The notes under the pieces are model-generated. The model was not told the DNA's origin and made no database searches. It was given only the letters and a program-made list of their open reading frames with translations. A DNA stretch of 34,211 bases, from assembly GCA_045565015.1 (NCBI GenBank), contig JBJLGD010000027.1, positions 1-34,211 of the forward strand, given 5' to 3'. Shown here in pieces: positions 1 through 8,482 of the stretch (within the stretch, counting starts at the first letter, position 1; every line of letters starts with the position of its first letter). The position numbers were made by a program, and so were the translations under genes. The DNA is from GCA-2697345 sp045565015. Its GTDB lineage: Bacteria; Pseudomonadota; Alphaproteobacteria; Rhodobacterales; Rhodobacteraceae.

Positions 1-719
1 AAAGCCTCTACTTCAGGAATAGTATCTGTTACGAAGTAGTGATGCGACAGTGGTGAGACCGGCAAATCCAAACCAGCCATTCGGCCTACTTGTTTTGCCC
101 AAAGGCCCCCAGCATTAACGATATGTTCGGCATGGATTTTACCCTTTTCTGTTATAACATCCCAAGTTCCATCTTTCCTTTGGCTTAAATCTTCCACCTT
201 GTTATGTTCTACTATTTCTGCTCCTAACTTCCGTGCAGCTCCAGCATATGCATGAACAGTCCCAGTTGTATCGATATATCCTTCTCTATCGGCCCATAAC
301 CCACCAAGCACTCCTTTAATATCCATTATTGGGCATTTTTCTTTAATCTGTGAGGGTGTCATAAGGTTACAATCTTCGATACCAATAGTTTGGAAAATAC
401 GATAAGCAGATTGCAACCATTGCCACCTCTCAGGAGTGGAGGCTAGTGTAATTCCACCTGTCATATGCAGTCCGATATTTTGTCCACTTTCTTTTTCAAT
501 TTCTGATAACAGATCGATAGTATATGCCTGAAGGGACGCCATTGTAGGGTCGGCATTTAGTGCATGAATTCCACCTGCAGCGTGCCAACTAGAACCAGCA
601 GTCAAAATAGATCTTTCAACTAGTACAACATCTTTCCAGCCAAATTTAGCAAGATGATAAAGAACAGATGCACCGACCACGCCACCACCAATTACGACTA
701 CTCTGTACTTATCCTTCAT
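1..719 (-). CDS. Dimethylglycine/sarcosine dehydrogenase-like FAD oxidoreductase (3' part outside window)
   Basis: Only the first 239 residues are present; the frame is still open at base 1, so the C-terminal part is missing. The protein begins with a Rossmann dinucleotide-binding stretch with GGGVVG at residues 11-16. It also has the SSWHAAGG motif at 43-50, whose His46 matches the histidine that carries covalent FAD in dimethylglycine and sarcosine dehydrogenases. The family normally has about 800 residues with a C-terminal GcvT-like folate-binding half, and oxidatively demethylates N-methylated glycines, passing the methyl group to tetrahydrofolate. The start ATG at 719 follows a good Shine-Dalgarno (AGGAG, reading the minus strand). 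It lies 29 bases after the aminotransferase gene, so the two are probably one operon. The exact substrate cannot be told from this half. Confidence 0.85.
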   Translation of the reverse strand, partial: MKDKYRVVVIGGGVVGASVLYHLAKFGWKDVVLVERSILTAGSSWHAAGGIHALNADPTMASLQAYTIDLLSEIEKESGQNIGLHMTGGITLASTPERWQWLQSAYRIFQTIGIEDCNLMTPSQIKEKCPIMDIKGVLGGLWADREGYIDTTGTVHAYAGAARKLGAEIVEHNKVEDLSQRKDGTWDVITEKGKIHAEHIVNAGGLWAKQVGRMAGLDLPVSPLSHHYFVTDTIPEVEA

Positions 720-748
720 ATATTAACTCCTGAGATGTTTTAAAAATA

Positions 749-1882
749 TTAATTAGCAAAAACTTGTTTAATTGCTGTACTTAAGCTTTCTACTGTTTGA
801 TCAATATTCTTTAATTTATCCAAACCGAATAAACCAATGCGAAAAGTACTAAAATCTACAGGTTCATCACATTCTAGTGGTACTCCAGCAGCAATTTGAA
901 AACCCAAATTTTTAAAACTTAACCCACTTTGAACATCCGAAGAGCCAGTGTAACTAACAACAACACCAGGAGCTTCAAATCCTTTTCCTGCAACTGATTT
1001 TATTCCCATATCTCTAAAGATTTTTCGTACGGTGTTTCCCAATTCCCATTGAGCATTGTATGCATTTTCAAAACCAAAATCACGCGTTTCAAAAAGAGCA
1101 TCTCTAAAAACTTTTATAGCGTCAGTAGGCATAGTAGCATGATAGGCATGCTTCCCATCTTCGTATATCTCCATAATCGATAACCACTTTTTTAAATCAA
1201 TGGCAAAACTATCAGATACCGTTAACTCGATTTTTTTACGCGCCCGCTCTGACATCATCACAAGACCAGCGCAGGGCTGCGAGGACCAGCCCTTTTGAGG
1301 CGCTGAAATTAAAATATCTACTCCTGTACTTTTCATATCCACCCAAACACAACCGCTTGCGATACTATCTAGTACCATCAAAGCATTTACAGAATGGGCA
1401 GCTTCGGAGAGCTTTCTAATGTAGTCATCAGGAAGAATAATACCTGCAGAAGTTTCTACATGTGGAGCAAATACAAAATCTGGTTTTTCAAGCTCAATTT
1501 TTGCTACCACCTCATCTATGGGTGCAGGTTCAAAACTTGACTGGGATAAATTTCCGTTCTGTCGAGCTTTCATAACCATAGCGGGTTCACAAAAATTACC
1601 ACTCTCAAAGATCTGGCTCCATCTATATGAAAACCACCCATTCCTTACCACCAAAGCCTTTTTTTTCGACATAAACTGTCTAGCTACCGCTTCCATTGCG
1701 TAAGTTCCACCACCTGGGATCAATGCCACACTGTCTGCACTATATACCTCTTTCAAAGTTAACGAGATATCATTCATAATAGTCCCAAACTGATCAGACA
1801 TATGGTTCAAAGATCTATCAGTAAATACTACAGAAAATTCTTTTAAACCGTGTGGATCAACATTCTTTAATAAACCGGGCAT
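749..1882 (-). CDS. Class V PLP-dependent aminotransferase (alanine/serine-glyoxylate type)
   Basis: A 377-residue fold-type I PLP enzyme of the class V family. Visible landmarks are PGGGT at 56-60 (cofactor phosphate region), HVETSAG at 140-146, Asp172 in VLDSI (pyridine nitrogen contact) and SAPQKGW with Lys197 as the expected Schiff-base lysine. Family members transaminate alanine or serine with glyoxylate, or handle 2-aminoethylphosphonate; the substrate here is not decided by sequence. The start ATG follows an AGAAAGGAC Shine-Dalgarno. It is the first gene of a likely two-gene operon with the dimethylglycine-dehydrogenase-like gene. The spacer behind the two Lrp/AsnC regulators carries a small dyad that could be their operator. 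Confidence 0.85.
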   Translation of the reverse strand: MPGLLKNVDPHGLKEFSVVFTDRSLNHMSDQFGTIMNDISLTLKEVYSADSVALIPGGGTYAMEAVARQFMSKKKALVVRNGWFSYRWSQIFESGNFCEPAMVMKARQNGNLSQSSFEPAPIDEVVAKIELEKPDFVFAPHVETSAGIILPDDYIRKLSEAAHSVNALMVLDSIASGCVWVDMKSTGVDILISAPQKGWSSQPCAGLVMMSERARKKIELTVSDSFAIDLKKWLSIMEIYEDGKHAYHATMPTDAIKVFRDALFETRDFGFENAYNAQWELGNTVRKIFRDMGIKSVAGKGFEAPGVVVSYTGSSDVQSGLSFKNLGFQIAAGVPLECDEPVDFSTFRIGLFGLDKLKNIDQTVESLSTAIKQVFAN

Positions 1883-1920
1883 GAGTTCAGTCCTTTCTAA
1901 AAATGATAAGTAGAATAGCT

Positions 1921-1937
1921 ATATACTTGTAGTATAT
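1921..1937. promoter_or_regulatory. Dyad upstream of the aminotransferase gene, candidate Lrp/AsnC site
   Basis: ATATAC and GTATAT form a perfect 6-bp inverted repeat around a 5-base centre (TTGTA), 39 bases before the aminotransferase start codon. A looser copy of the same half-sites lies at about 1956-1970. Lrp/AsnC proteins bind AT-rich imperfect palindromes, and two such regulators are encoded next door. The assignment is inference; AT-rich DNA produces such dyads by chance. Confidence 0.3.
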
Positions 1938-1982
1938 GTTATAAGTTATTTTCTAATATACAACTATACTTTTATTTGGATT

Positions 1983-2441
1983 TCAAATCTCTAATGGACC
2001 AACTCGGCGCTCTTCACTAAGTAGGACATTTGCCTCAACATTACCAACTCCAGGTAAATTCATAATTCTGCGTCTGAGTACTCGTTCGAAATCTGATAAA
2101 TCTTTTGAAACTACTTTTAGTCTGTAATCATAAAGACCTAAAACATGTTGGACCGACTGTACCTCTGGTATTGATGTTACCGCTCGCTCAAAATCGACTA
2201 AGGATACGCGACCTTTTGTGGCAAGTTTTATACCTAAAAAAACGGTTACTCCAAAACCTAACTGTTCTTTACTAAGATTAATACGATAACCTTTAATTAC
2301 ATTTTTTTCTAATTTTTTTACTCGACGCCAGGTTGCAGGCTGACTTAAACCAAGTTTTCGAGCTAATTTCCCCGCATTTTGATCTGCATCTCTGGATAAT
2401 TCTAATAAAATCTTTCGATCTATATCGTCAAAGGAAGTCAT
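1983..2441 (-). CDS. Lrp/AsnC family transcriptional regulator (first copy)
   Basis: A 152-residue protein of normal Lrp/AsnC length. It opens with DDIDRKIL, the usual start of the N-terminal helix-turn-helix domain. The recognition region is about residues 23-50 (LARKLGLSQPATWRRVKKL). A C-terminal RAM/AsnC ligand-binding domain of alternating beta and alpha segments follows (about 65-145). Members sense amino acids and act as dimers or octamers. The start codon overlaps the stop of the neighbouring Lrp gene by four bases (ATGA), so the two are translationally coupled. Likely targets are the flanking aminotransferase operon and ilvC, but that is inferred only from position. Confidence 0.9.
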   Translation of the reverse strand: MTSFDDIDRKILLELSRDADQNAGKLARKLGLSQPATWRRVKKLEKNVIKGYRINLSKEQLGFGVTVFLGIKLATKGRVSLVDFERAVTSIPEVQSVQHVLGLYDYRLKVVSKDLSDFERVLRRRIMNLPGVGNVEANVLLSEERRVGPLEI

Positions 2442-2872
2442 ATTGGTAATACCTCATCAGATTTGATTGAAGCTATATGCATAAGCGCTTCAATATCAGA
2501 GATGTTTGGTAAGGTTAAAATTTTTTTCAAATAGATTTCCTGATAGTCAGCCATATCTCTCGCCAAAACACTTAGTCTAACGTCAACACTCCCCAGAAAA
2601 GTTTGTATCTCTATAACTTGCGGTATTTGTCTTGCACCTTCGATAAATGTCTCAAAAGCACGTGTTTGAGTTTTATCAAGAGTCACTCTCAAAGATACTT
2701 CAACTTCGTAACCTAAGACGCGCCAATCAATTTCTGCACAAGTAGAACATATGACATTTGTAGATTTTAACTTTTCTACCCTTCGCCAACATGTAGTCGC
2801 AGTTACCCCACTCAATTCCGCAAGATCACTGATACTCAAGGTTGGATTAAGCTGTAAATGTTTTAAAATCAC
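2438..2872 (-). CDS. Lrp/AsnC family transcriptional regulator (second copy, start uncertain)
   Basis: From the GTG at 2872 the product is 144 residues: helix-turn-helix (SISDLAELSGVTATTCWRRV, about 13-32) and RAM domain. It is divergent from ilvC and overlaps the next Lrp gene by four bases. The GTG start has no good Shine-Dalgarno and cuts off the conserved N-terminal helix. Upstream codons read ILKKIDKVIL, which matches the usual LDxIDxxIL opening of this family. They follow an AAAAGGA ribosome site at about 2900-2906 and begin with ATT codons (2894-2896 and 2891-2893). There is no ATG, GTG or TTG between the in-frame stop at 2906-2908 and 2872. Initiation on ATT would give about 151-152 residues, exactly the family length. 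Confidence 0.88.
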   Translation of the reverse strand: MILKHLQLNPTLSISDLAELSGVTATTCWRRVEKLKSTNVICSTCAEIDWRVLGYEVEVSLRVTLDKTQTRAFETFIEGARQIPQVIEIQTFLGSVDVRLSVLARDMADYQEIYLKKILTLPNISDIEALMHIASIKSDEVLPI

Positions 2873-2959
2873 CTTATCTATTTTTTTTAGAATAATATTT
2901 CCTTTTTAACATTAAATACGAATAAAAAATTCATTAGAATGGTTCAAAAATCAAAAACT

Positions 2960-2993
2960 TATATCTATAGTAGTTTTTAATAATATATCTATA
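2960..2993. promoter_or_regulatory. Two direct repeats in the lrp-ilvC divergent promoter region
   Basis: The ten-base word TATATCTATA occurs at 2960-2969 and again at 2984-2993, a 24-base period, in the 150-base spacer between the divergent lrp gene and ilvC. The copies may be paired regulator half-sites, or -10-like promoter elements for ilvC (the second ends 32 bases before the ilvC start codon). The first copy runs on as CTATAGTAG, which resembles the dyad before the aminotransferase gene. Function is inferred. Confidence 0.35.
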
Positions 2994-3025
2994 AGCGAAT
3001 ATCAAATAGTGAAAAGGAACAAAAA

Positions 3026-4048
3026 ATGCGCGTTTATTATGATCGAGACTGTGATATTAACCTAATTAAAGATAAAAAAGTAGCAATCTTGGGATATGGC
3101 TCTCAAGGACATGCACATGCCCTAAATTTAAGGGATAGTGGGGCACAAAACCTTGTCGTTGCTCTGCGTGAAGGATCACCCTCTAAAAAGAAAGCAGAAG
3201 GCGAGGGGCTTAAGGTAATGGAAATTGAAGAAGCCGCTTCTTGGTGTGACTTGATGATGTTTACTATGCCAGACGAACTGCAAGCAGAAACTTATAAGAA
3301 GCATGTTCATGAAAACATCAAACCGGGCGCTGCCATTGCTTTTGCGCATGGGTTGAATGTCCATTTTGGGTTAATACAACCTAAGGAAGGACTAGATGTT
3401 ATTATGATGGCACCTAAAGGTCCTGGTCACACAGTTCGAGGTGAATTCGTGAAGGGTGGTGGGGTGCCATGCCTTGTGGCAGTTGACAAAAATGCTTCAG
3501 GAAAGGCCCTTGAAATTGGACTCAGCTACTGTTCAGCGATTGGCGGTGGTAGATCTGGAATTATAGAAACAAACTTCAGAGAAGAGTGTGAAACAGATCT
3601 ATTTGGCGAACAAGCGGTCCTTTGTGGTGGAATAGTAGAACTTATTCGAATGGGATTCGAAACATTAGTTGAGGCAGGTTATGCCCCGGAGATGGCATAT
3701 TTTGAATGCCTACATGAAGTTAAACTAATTGTAGATTTAATATATGAAGGCGGGATCGCAAATATGAACTACTCGATTTCTAATACTGCAGAATATGGCG
3801 AATACGTCAGTGGTCCGAGAGTTCTTCCTTATGAGGAAACAAAAGCTAGAATGAAAGATATTCTTAATGATATACAGACAGGTAAATTTGTGAGGGACTT
3901 CATGCAAGAGAATGCTGTCGGTCAACCCTTTTTCAGAGGCACTAGAAGGCGAAATGATGCTCATCAAATCGAAGCAACGGGAGAAGTATTACGAGGTATG
4001 ATGCCATGGATCTCTGCCGGGAAATTGGTCGATCAAGAGCGGAATTAA
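3026..4048 (+). CDS. ilvC: Ketol-acid reductoisomerase (NADP+)
   Basis: A 340-residue class I ketol-acid reductoisomerase. It converts acetolactate or acetohydroxybutyrate to the dihydroxy acids of valine, leucine and isoleucine synthesis, using NADPH and Mg2+. The Rossmann motif GYGSQGHA is at 23-30. The AHG catalytic histidine is His108. The Mg-binding acidic residues lie in ETDLFGEQ (Asp191, Glu195) and in the knotted C-terminal domain (Glu227 and Glu231 region). Length is normal for the short class. The ATG follows a GAAAAGGAAC ribosome site. It stands alone as a single-gene unit, divergent from two Lrp/AsnC regulators and closed by a strong hairpin, which suggests amino-acid-responsive control. 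Confidence 0.97.
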   Translation: MRVYYDRDCDINLIKDKKVAILGYGSQGHAHALNLRDSGAQNLVVALREGSPSKKKAEGEGLKVMEIEEAASWCDLMMFTMPDELQAETYKKHVHENIKPGAAIAFAHGLNVHFGLIQPKEGLDVIMMAPKGPGHTVRGEFVKGGGVPCLVAVDKNASGKALEIGLSYCSAIGGGRSGIIETNFREECETDLFGEQAVLCGGIVELIRMGFETLVEAGYAPEMAYFECLHEVKLIVDLIYEGGIANMNYSISNTAEYGEYVSGPRVLPYEETKARMKDILNDIQTGKFVRDFMQENAVGQPFFRGTRRRNDAHQIEATGEVLRGMMPWISAGKLVDQERN

Positions 4049-4052
4049 TCTG

Positions 4053-4089
4053 ATCGATTGAGGGTCAAAACTGTAGGCCCTCAATCGAT
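4053..4089 (+). terminator. Hairpin after ilvC
   Basis: ATCGATTGAGGG at 4053-4064 pairs perfectly with CCCTCAATCGAT at 4078-4089 (12-bp stem, 13-base loop), starting four bases after the ilvC stop. No U-rich tract follows on the plus strand, so it is either an imperfect intrinsic terminator or an mRNA-end stabilising stem. It separates ilvC from the DMT transporter gene. Confidence 0.6.
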
Positions 4090-4108
4090 TTAGAAATAGG
4101 TAACGTTC

Positions 4109-5038
4109 TTGAATAAAACGGCAATCATTTCACCAACAAATCCTGGTTTTTTAAACTGGTTTATAATTCTTCTTCTAGGAATGATATGGGGTGGATCATT
4201 TCTATTCATAAAGATTTCCCTTGAAACAGTCGGTCCGCTAACATCTGCTGCTATCAGGACTTTAATTGGTGGAATGATTTTAATAGCCGTCGTCCTTGTA
4301 AAGGGGCAAAATTTACGAAAAATAAATACACCTCGTGCGTGGTCATTTTCTGTTCTAATAGGACTAATTTCAATAGCACTACCTCTTTATCTACTAAGTT
4401 GGGGTCAACAGCATGTCACATCTGCTTATGCAGGCGTTTCAATGAGTGCAATTCCACTTCTCATACTTCCATTGGTTTATTTCTTTTCACCTGATGAAGG
4501 TATCGGACCTAGACGTGTAATTGGGCTAATTTTAGGTTTCGCTGGACTAGTTATATTGTTCGATATTAACTCAATACAATTAAGCTCGGAAAAATCACAA
4601 CTTCTTGGCCAGTTAGCATGTTTTATGGCAACCGTATGCTATGCGGTGGGCTCTATTTTAACAAGAAATGCTCCACATCTGCCCCAGATTGAGTTTGCAG
4701 CAGTTACGTTAATTAGTGCAACGCTTATACTGACACCTTTGGCATTATATTATGAAGGTCCTCCATATCAGCTATCATTCAAATCAGCTCTTGCGCTACT
4801 TTACCTTGCGTTTTTTGCTTCAGCACTCGGTGCTGTTCTAAGGATACGCGTAACAAAATCAGCTGGATCAATTTTTATGAGCCTAACAACCTATCAAGTT
4901 CCAATTTGGGCGTTGCTATATAGTGCCTTATTTTTAGATGAACCCTTGCCAAAGACACTTTTTATAGCTCTATTTTTATTAATTATTGGGATTATAATAA
5001 GCCAATCAAGATCGTTGATACTTTTTTTCAAGACATAA
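4109..5038 (+). CDS. EamA/DMT superfamily transporter
   Basis: A 309-residue, strongly hydrophobic protein with about ten predicted membrane helices arranged as two EamA repeats (about 16-150 and 165-300). The first helix carries the typical GMIWGGSFLFIK pattern. Members are usually metabolite or amino-acid exporters of the inner membrane; the substrate is unknown. The start is a TTG at 4109, preceded by AGG in AAATAGGTAACG. The first internal ATG would remove most of helix 1, so TTG is preferred. It follows the ilvC hairpin and converges on glmM with only ten bases between the stops. Confidence 0.85.
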   Translation: MNKTAIISPTNPGFLNWFIILLLGMIWGGSFLFIKISLETVGPLTSAAIRTLIGGMILIAVVLVKGQNLRKINTPRAWSFSVLIGLISIALPLYLLSWGQQHVTSAYAGVSMSAIPLLILPLVYFFSPDEGIGPRRVIGLILGFAGLVILFDINSIQLSSEKSQLLGQLACFMATVCYAVGSILTRNAPHLPQIEFAAVTLISATLILTPLALYYEGPPYQLSFKSALALLYLAFFASALGAVLRIRVTKSAGSIFMSLTTYQVPIWALLYSALFLDEPLPKTLFIALFLLIIGIIISQSRSLILFFKT

Positions 5039-5048
5039 GTTCTATAGA

Positions 5049-6398
5049 CTACGACTTCTTAATACTTAACTCTATTTCATCAGTTACACTATTTATTACT
5101 TTATCCAAAAAATGCTCATCTTCACATTCGACCATCACGCGGATCAATGGCTCCGTCCCAGACTTACGAATAAGTATTCGTCCCTTACCTTCTAATTCCT
5201 GCTCAAACCGTTTAATTGAATGTTTAATCATGGTATCTTTCAGGGGATTAGCATCTACAGGACAAACAACATTTTTTATCTTTTGCGGATAAGGTGTGAA
5301 TTGTGCAATCAAAGAACTTGCTGATTTATCTTCTTGCTTCATTATAGAAAGGAACTGTAAAGCAGCAACTATACCATCGCCAGTTGTTGAAAAGTCCGTC
5401 ATAACAATGTGACCAGATTGTTCGCCACCTAGATTAAACTCTTGCTTTCGCATTTGTTCCACAACGTAGCGATCTCCAACTGATGTCCGTATAACATTTA
5501 TCGACGATTTTTTCAAAAAAATTTCTAAACCCAAATTTGACATAACCGTAGTAACGAGAGTATTCTTGTTTAGCTTACCATTCAACGCCCATCGACTTGC
5601 TAATAGCCCCAATATTTGGTCTCCGTCCGCTTTATTCCCAAATTCGTCAAGTAAAATGACTCTATCTGCATCTCCATCCAAACATATGGCTAAGTCTGCA
5701 TTATTTGAGATTACAGCTTGCTTTGCTAATTCCGTATTTGTTGAACCGCAGCCTTCATTTATATTAAAGCCGTTTGGCCTAACCCCAATAGGGATCACAT
5801 CAGCCCCTAGCTCCCAAAGTACTTCAGGCGCGGTTTTATAGGAAGCTCCATGGGCACAATCTACTACAATTTTTATGCCATCAAGTCTTAAACCAGTTGG
5901 AAACGTACTCTTTACTCTTTCTATATATCTTCCCAGACCATCATCGATGCGTTTTGCTTTACCAATTCCATCTGCACCTTCCGGTTTATATTCCTGATCA
6001 AGAAGTTCCTCTATTTCCAGTTCTACCTCATCACTAAGCTTATAACCGTCCGGACCAAAAAGCTTTATACCATTATCATAATATGGGTTATGTGAAGCTG
6101 AAATCATAATTCCGAGATCTGCCCTCATTGATCTAGTCAATAGACCTACAGCTGGCGTTGGTGTAGGGCCTAACAAAAATACGTTCATCCCAGTCGCTGT
6201 TAATCCTGCCGTAAGTGCATTTTCAAGCATATATCCTGACCTTCTCGTATCCTTCCCAATTACTACACGATGCTCATCACCATCTTTCCTAAAATAACGA
6301 CCAGCTGCTGCACCAAGCTTTAGTGTCATTTCTGCATTTATTGGATATTCATTAGCCCTACCCCGAACACCATCTGTTCCAAAGAATTTTCGCATCAT
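5049..6398 (-). CDS. glmM: Phosphoglucosamine mutase
   Basis: A 449-residue alpha-D-phosphohexomutase of full length. It interconverts glucosamine-6-phosphate and glucosamine-1-phosphate for UDP-GlcNAc, feeding peptidoglycan and lipopolysaccharide. The phosphoserine loop ISASHNP places the active serine at 102. The Mg-binding loop DGDADR is at 241-246. The sugar-binding GGEQSGH lies near 325, and the C-terminal phosphate-binding loop reads RKSGTEPLIRV. The ATG follows AGGAAAATGGA. It is the last gene of folB-folP-glmM, 32 bases behind folP, an arrangement common in Rhodobacterales. Confidence 0.97.
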   Translation of the reverse strand: MMRKFFGTDGVRGRANEYPINAEMTLKLGAAAGRYFRKDGDEHRVVIGKDTRRSGYMLENALTAGLTATGMNVFLLGPTPTPAVGLLTRSMRADLGIMISASHNPYYDNGIKLFGPDGYKLSDEVELEIEELLDQEYKPEGADGIGKAKRIDDGLGRYIERVKSTFPTGLRLDGIKIVVDCAHGASYKTAPEVLWELGADVIPIGVRPNGFNINEGCGSTNTELAKQAVISNNADLAICLDGDADRVILLDEFGNKADGDQILGLLASRWALNGKLNKNTLVTTVMSNLGLEIFLKKSSINVIRTSVGDRYVVEQMRKQEFNLGGEQSGHIVMTDFSTTGDGIVAALQFLSIMKQEDKSASSLIAQFTPYPQKIKNVVCPVDANPLKDTMIKHSIKRFEQELEGKGRILIRKSGTEPLIRVMVECEDEHFLDKVINSVTDEIELSIKKS

Positions 6399-6430
6399 TC
6401 CATTTTCCTAAAACCTAAAACAACATCTTT

Positions 6431-7447
6431 TTAATTTCTGCAATCAAGTGCAACCGCTTTCCACATTGACAAAGCTTGATAATGCTCCGCTATATCATGT
6501 ACTCTCAAAACTTGCACTCCCTGCTTAATAGCCTCTAAACCTACCACCAGAGAACCAGCCATTCTCCTATTTGGCCGGCTTTCACCAGTGATGGTACCAA
6601 TAAAACCTTTTCTAGAAGCGCCTATAAGTAATCTACAGCCTAAGGTATGAAATAAGCTGAGGCCGTTCAGCAGGATTAAATTTTGCGCTAAGTTTTTATT
6701 GAAACCCACACCTGGATCAATAATTATTTTGGACTTTGGGATACCATACTCAACAGCTGTTGTGATTTTTTGAGCCAAATAGTCATAAATATCTAGAAGA
6801 ATGTTCTCATATTGATATGGTTTCGTATCTTTTTCTTTACCAATCTGTGAGTGCACTAAACATATTTGAGCTCCACTATTTTTTATAACACTCACCATAT
6901 CTTTGTCAAAGTCCATACCAGAAACATCATTTATCATATTAGCACCTTTACGAAGTGCTTGTTCTGCAACCGTAGCCTTCATAGTATCAACAGATATTGG
7001 AATTGATAGCCCGGCATCTCGGATAGCTTCAATAACAGGAATAACTCGAGACAATTCATCTTCTACAGGGACTTTTTCGAAACCTGGTCTAGTCGACTCA
7101 CCACCAATATCAATTATATTTGCACCATCTTGTACCATCTTTTGCACTTTTTTTACTACAGTTTTAGTTGATAAATCCTCCTGACCATCTGAAAAACTGT
7201 CTGGTGTTATATTAATAATCCCCATTATGGCAGGGTCTAAGTATGATAATCCTAGGATGCTTGGTCGTGGCCTTATCATATCATTTTTTATAGTACGAGG
7301 AATTTTAAAAGCTGGAATAATATAACTTTTAAAACCTCTCTTCAAAACCTCGACTTCATCAAAAAATATATCCCCTCCTGCTAATAGCATTGAGTTAGAC
7401 CCTTTGGTCAGGTCTAGCTTTGGTATTGGTCTGTAGTAGAGAGACAT
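6431..7447 (-). CDS. folP: Dihydropteroate synthase with N-terminal extension
   Basis: A 338-residue protein. Residues about 74-330 form the TIM-barrel dihydropteroate synthase that joins para-aminobenzoate to hydroxymethyl-dihydropterin diphosphate. Signatures are NITPDSFSDG (79-88), GGESTRPG (115-122), DPGVGFNK and the C-terminal RVHDI. About 75 residues precede the usual start (opening MSLYYRPIPK). The ATG has an AAAAGGT ribosome site formed by the end of folB, five bases upstream, so this start is well supported. The extension resembles those of other Rhodobacterales FolP proteins; its role is unknown to me. Translation is probably coupled to folB. Confidence 0.95.
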   Translation of the reverse strand: MSLYYRPIPKLDLTKGSNSMLLAGGDIFFDEVEVLKRGFKSYIIPAFKIPRTIKNDMIRPRPSILGLSYLDPAIMGIINITPDSFSDGQEDLSTKTVVKKVQKMVQDGANIIDIGGESTRPGFEKVPVEDELSRVIPVIEAIRDAGLSIPISVDTMKATVAEQALRKGANMINDVSGMDFDKDMVSVIKNSGAQICLVHSQIGKEKDTKPYQYENILLDIYDYLAQKITTAVEYGIPKSKIIIDPGVGFNKNLAQNLILLNGLSLFHTLGCRLLIGASRKGFIGTITGESRPNRRMAGSLVVGLEAIKQGVQVLRVHDIAEHYQALSMWKAVALDCRN

Positions 7448-7452
7448 ATTTA

Positions 7453-8382
7453 TTACCTTTTGGTAAAAGATGCAGAGTTCGATTTTAATATTTCCGAAAG
7501 AATTAAAGGTGTTCCAATCTCCTCAACATCTTTACCAAATGAAAAGATATCCTTAACGTTTAGCTGCCTACTTAACCAGAAAGTTAACTTAGAAGTACAC
7601 TTTTTTTCAAGATCAGAACCAGAATTATCATTTAAAAATAGTCTGGACGGGCTCCAAACACCAATTTTTTTATTTCTTACAATCCAGTCTAGTTCTGTTC
7701 TCGTCTCTACAACCTGACACTTCTGGTTTCTGGAAGCCAACAACCAAGCGTTTTGATCAATAGAAAGTAGCGATATTCTTGTTCTGGCTGTTTTATCAGT
7801 AATTACCGATTTATTTAAAACAGCTTTTGGAACCAGTAAAATAGTTGAGAGATCCGCTAGCGACAGAATATCAATTAACTTTGCAACATCCTCGTTTTGA
7901 AAAACCTTTTCACCTAGGACTATGAGACAGCACTCCGGCAATGATTCGACAGTTGAAACTTTTTTATCTGAGTTAGACCTGACAATCTCGATACCCAATG
8001 CGCCTGGGCCTCGATCAAGCTTTTCAATTCTAACAAATATTTTCTTTGCTCTTTTATCTGTTAAGATATTTCCGGCTATTTTTTCTGCCAAGGTTTCCAA
8101 TAAATTTATTCTTTCATGTGAAAGCTCTTTATTTATTGCAGATATTATGGCGTCATAAGAGAATATAAGATCAACGTCATCGTCTGGATTTTCTGGAATT
8201 ATCACCTCAACCACAATATTAAATTTTATACGCTGATTAGATCCTCTTTCGGATTGAAATGCCCCGATCTCAACTTCGTGTATGTAGTCTCGAAGAGAGA
8301 TCCTATCTAAGGAATGGCCTTCAGAAAGGCTCTTTGCCCTTTCAGCAGGATGTTCAAATGCATTTTTTAATTCAGTAACCAT
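7453..8382 (-). CDS. folB: Dihydroneopterin aldolase with extra C-terminal domain
   Basis: A 309-residue protein, about 2.5 times the usual FolB length. Residues about 26-136 are the aldolase that splits dihydroneopterin to hydroxymethyl-dihydropterin and glycolaldehyde. Glu45, Tyr76 and Lys121 match the catalytic Glu22, Tyr54 and Lys100 of the Staphylococcus enzyme. Residues about 145-309 form a second domain. By eye it resembles the later part of amino-acid-kinase-fold proteins (a TARTRISLLSIDQ helix, then KIGVWSPSRLFL, then LTFWLSRQLNV), but it lacks the Gly-rich phosphate loops. It is the first gene of folB-folP-glmM. I see no clear Shine-Dalgarno before the ATG. Confidence 0.9.
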   Translation of the reverse strand: MVTELKNAFEHPAERAKSLSEGHSLDRISLRDYIHEVEIGAFQSERGSNQRIKFNIVVEVIIPENPDDDVDLIFSYDAIISAINKELSHERINLLETLAEKIAGNILTDKRAKKIFVRIEKLDRGPGALGIEIVRSNSDKKVSTVESLPECCLIVLGEKVFQNEDVAKLIDILSLADLSTILLVPKAVLNKSVITDKTARTRISLLSIDQNAWLLASRNQKCQVVETRTELDWIVRNKKIGVWSPSRLFLNDNSGSDLEKKCTSKLTFWLSRQLNVKDIFSFGKDVEEIGTPLILSEILKSNSASFTKR

Positions 8383-8482
8383 AATTCATTTTCGAAAAAT
8401 TTATTTGAAAATTTACATTCTACGCAAAATGATAATATTTCAAACATAAATCTACTTTCCTTCAGAAAAAATTAAAAAAGCT

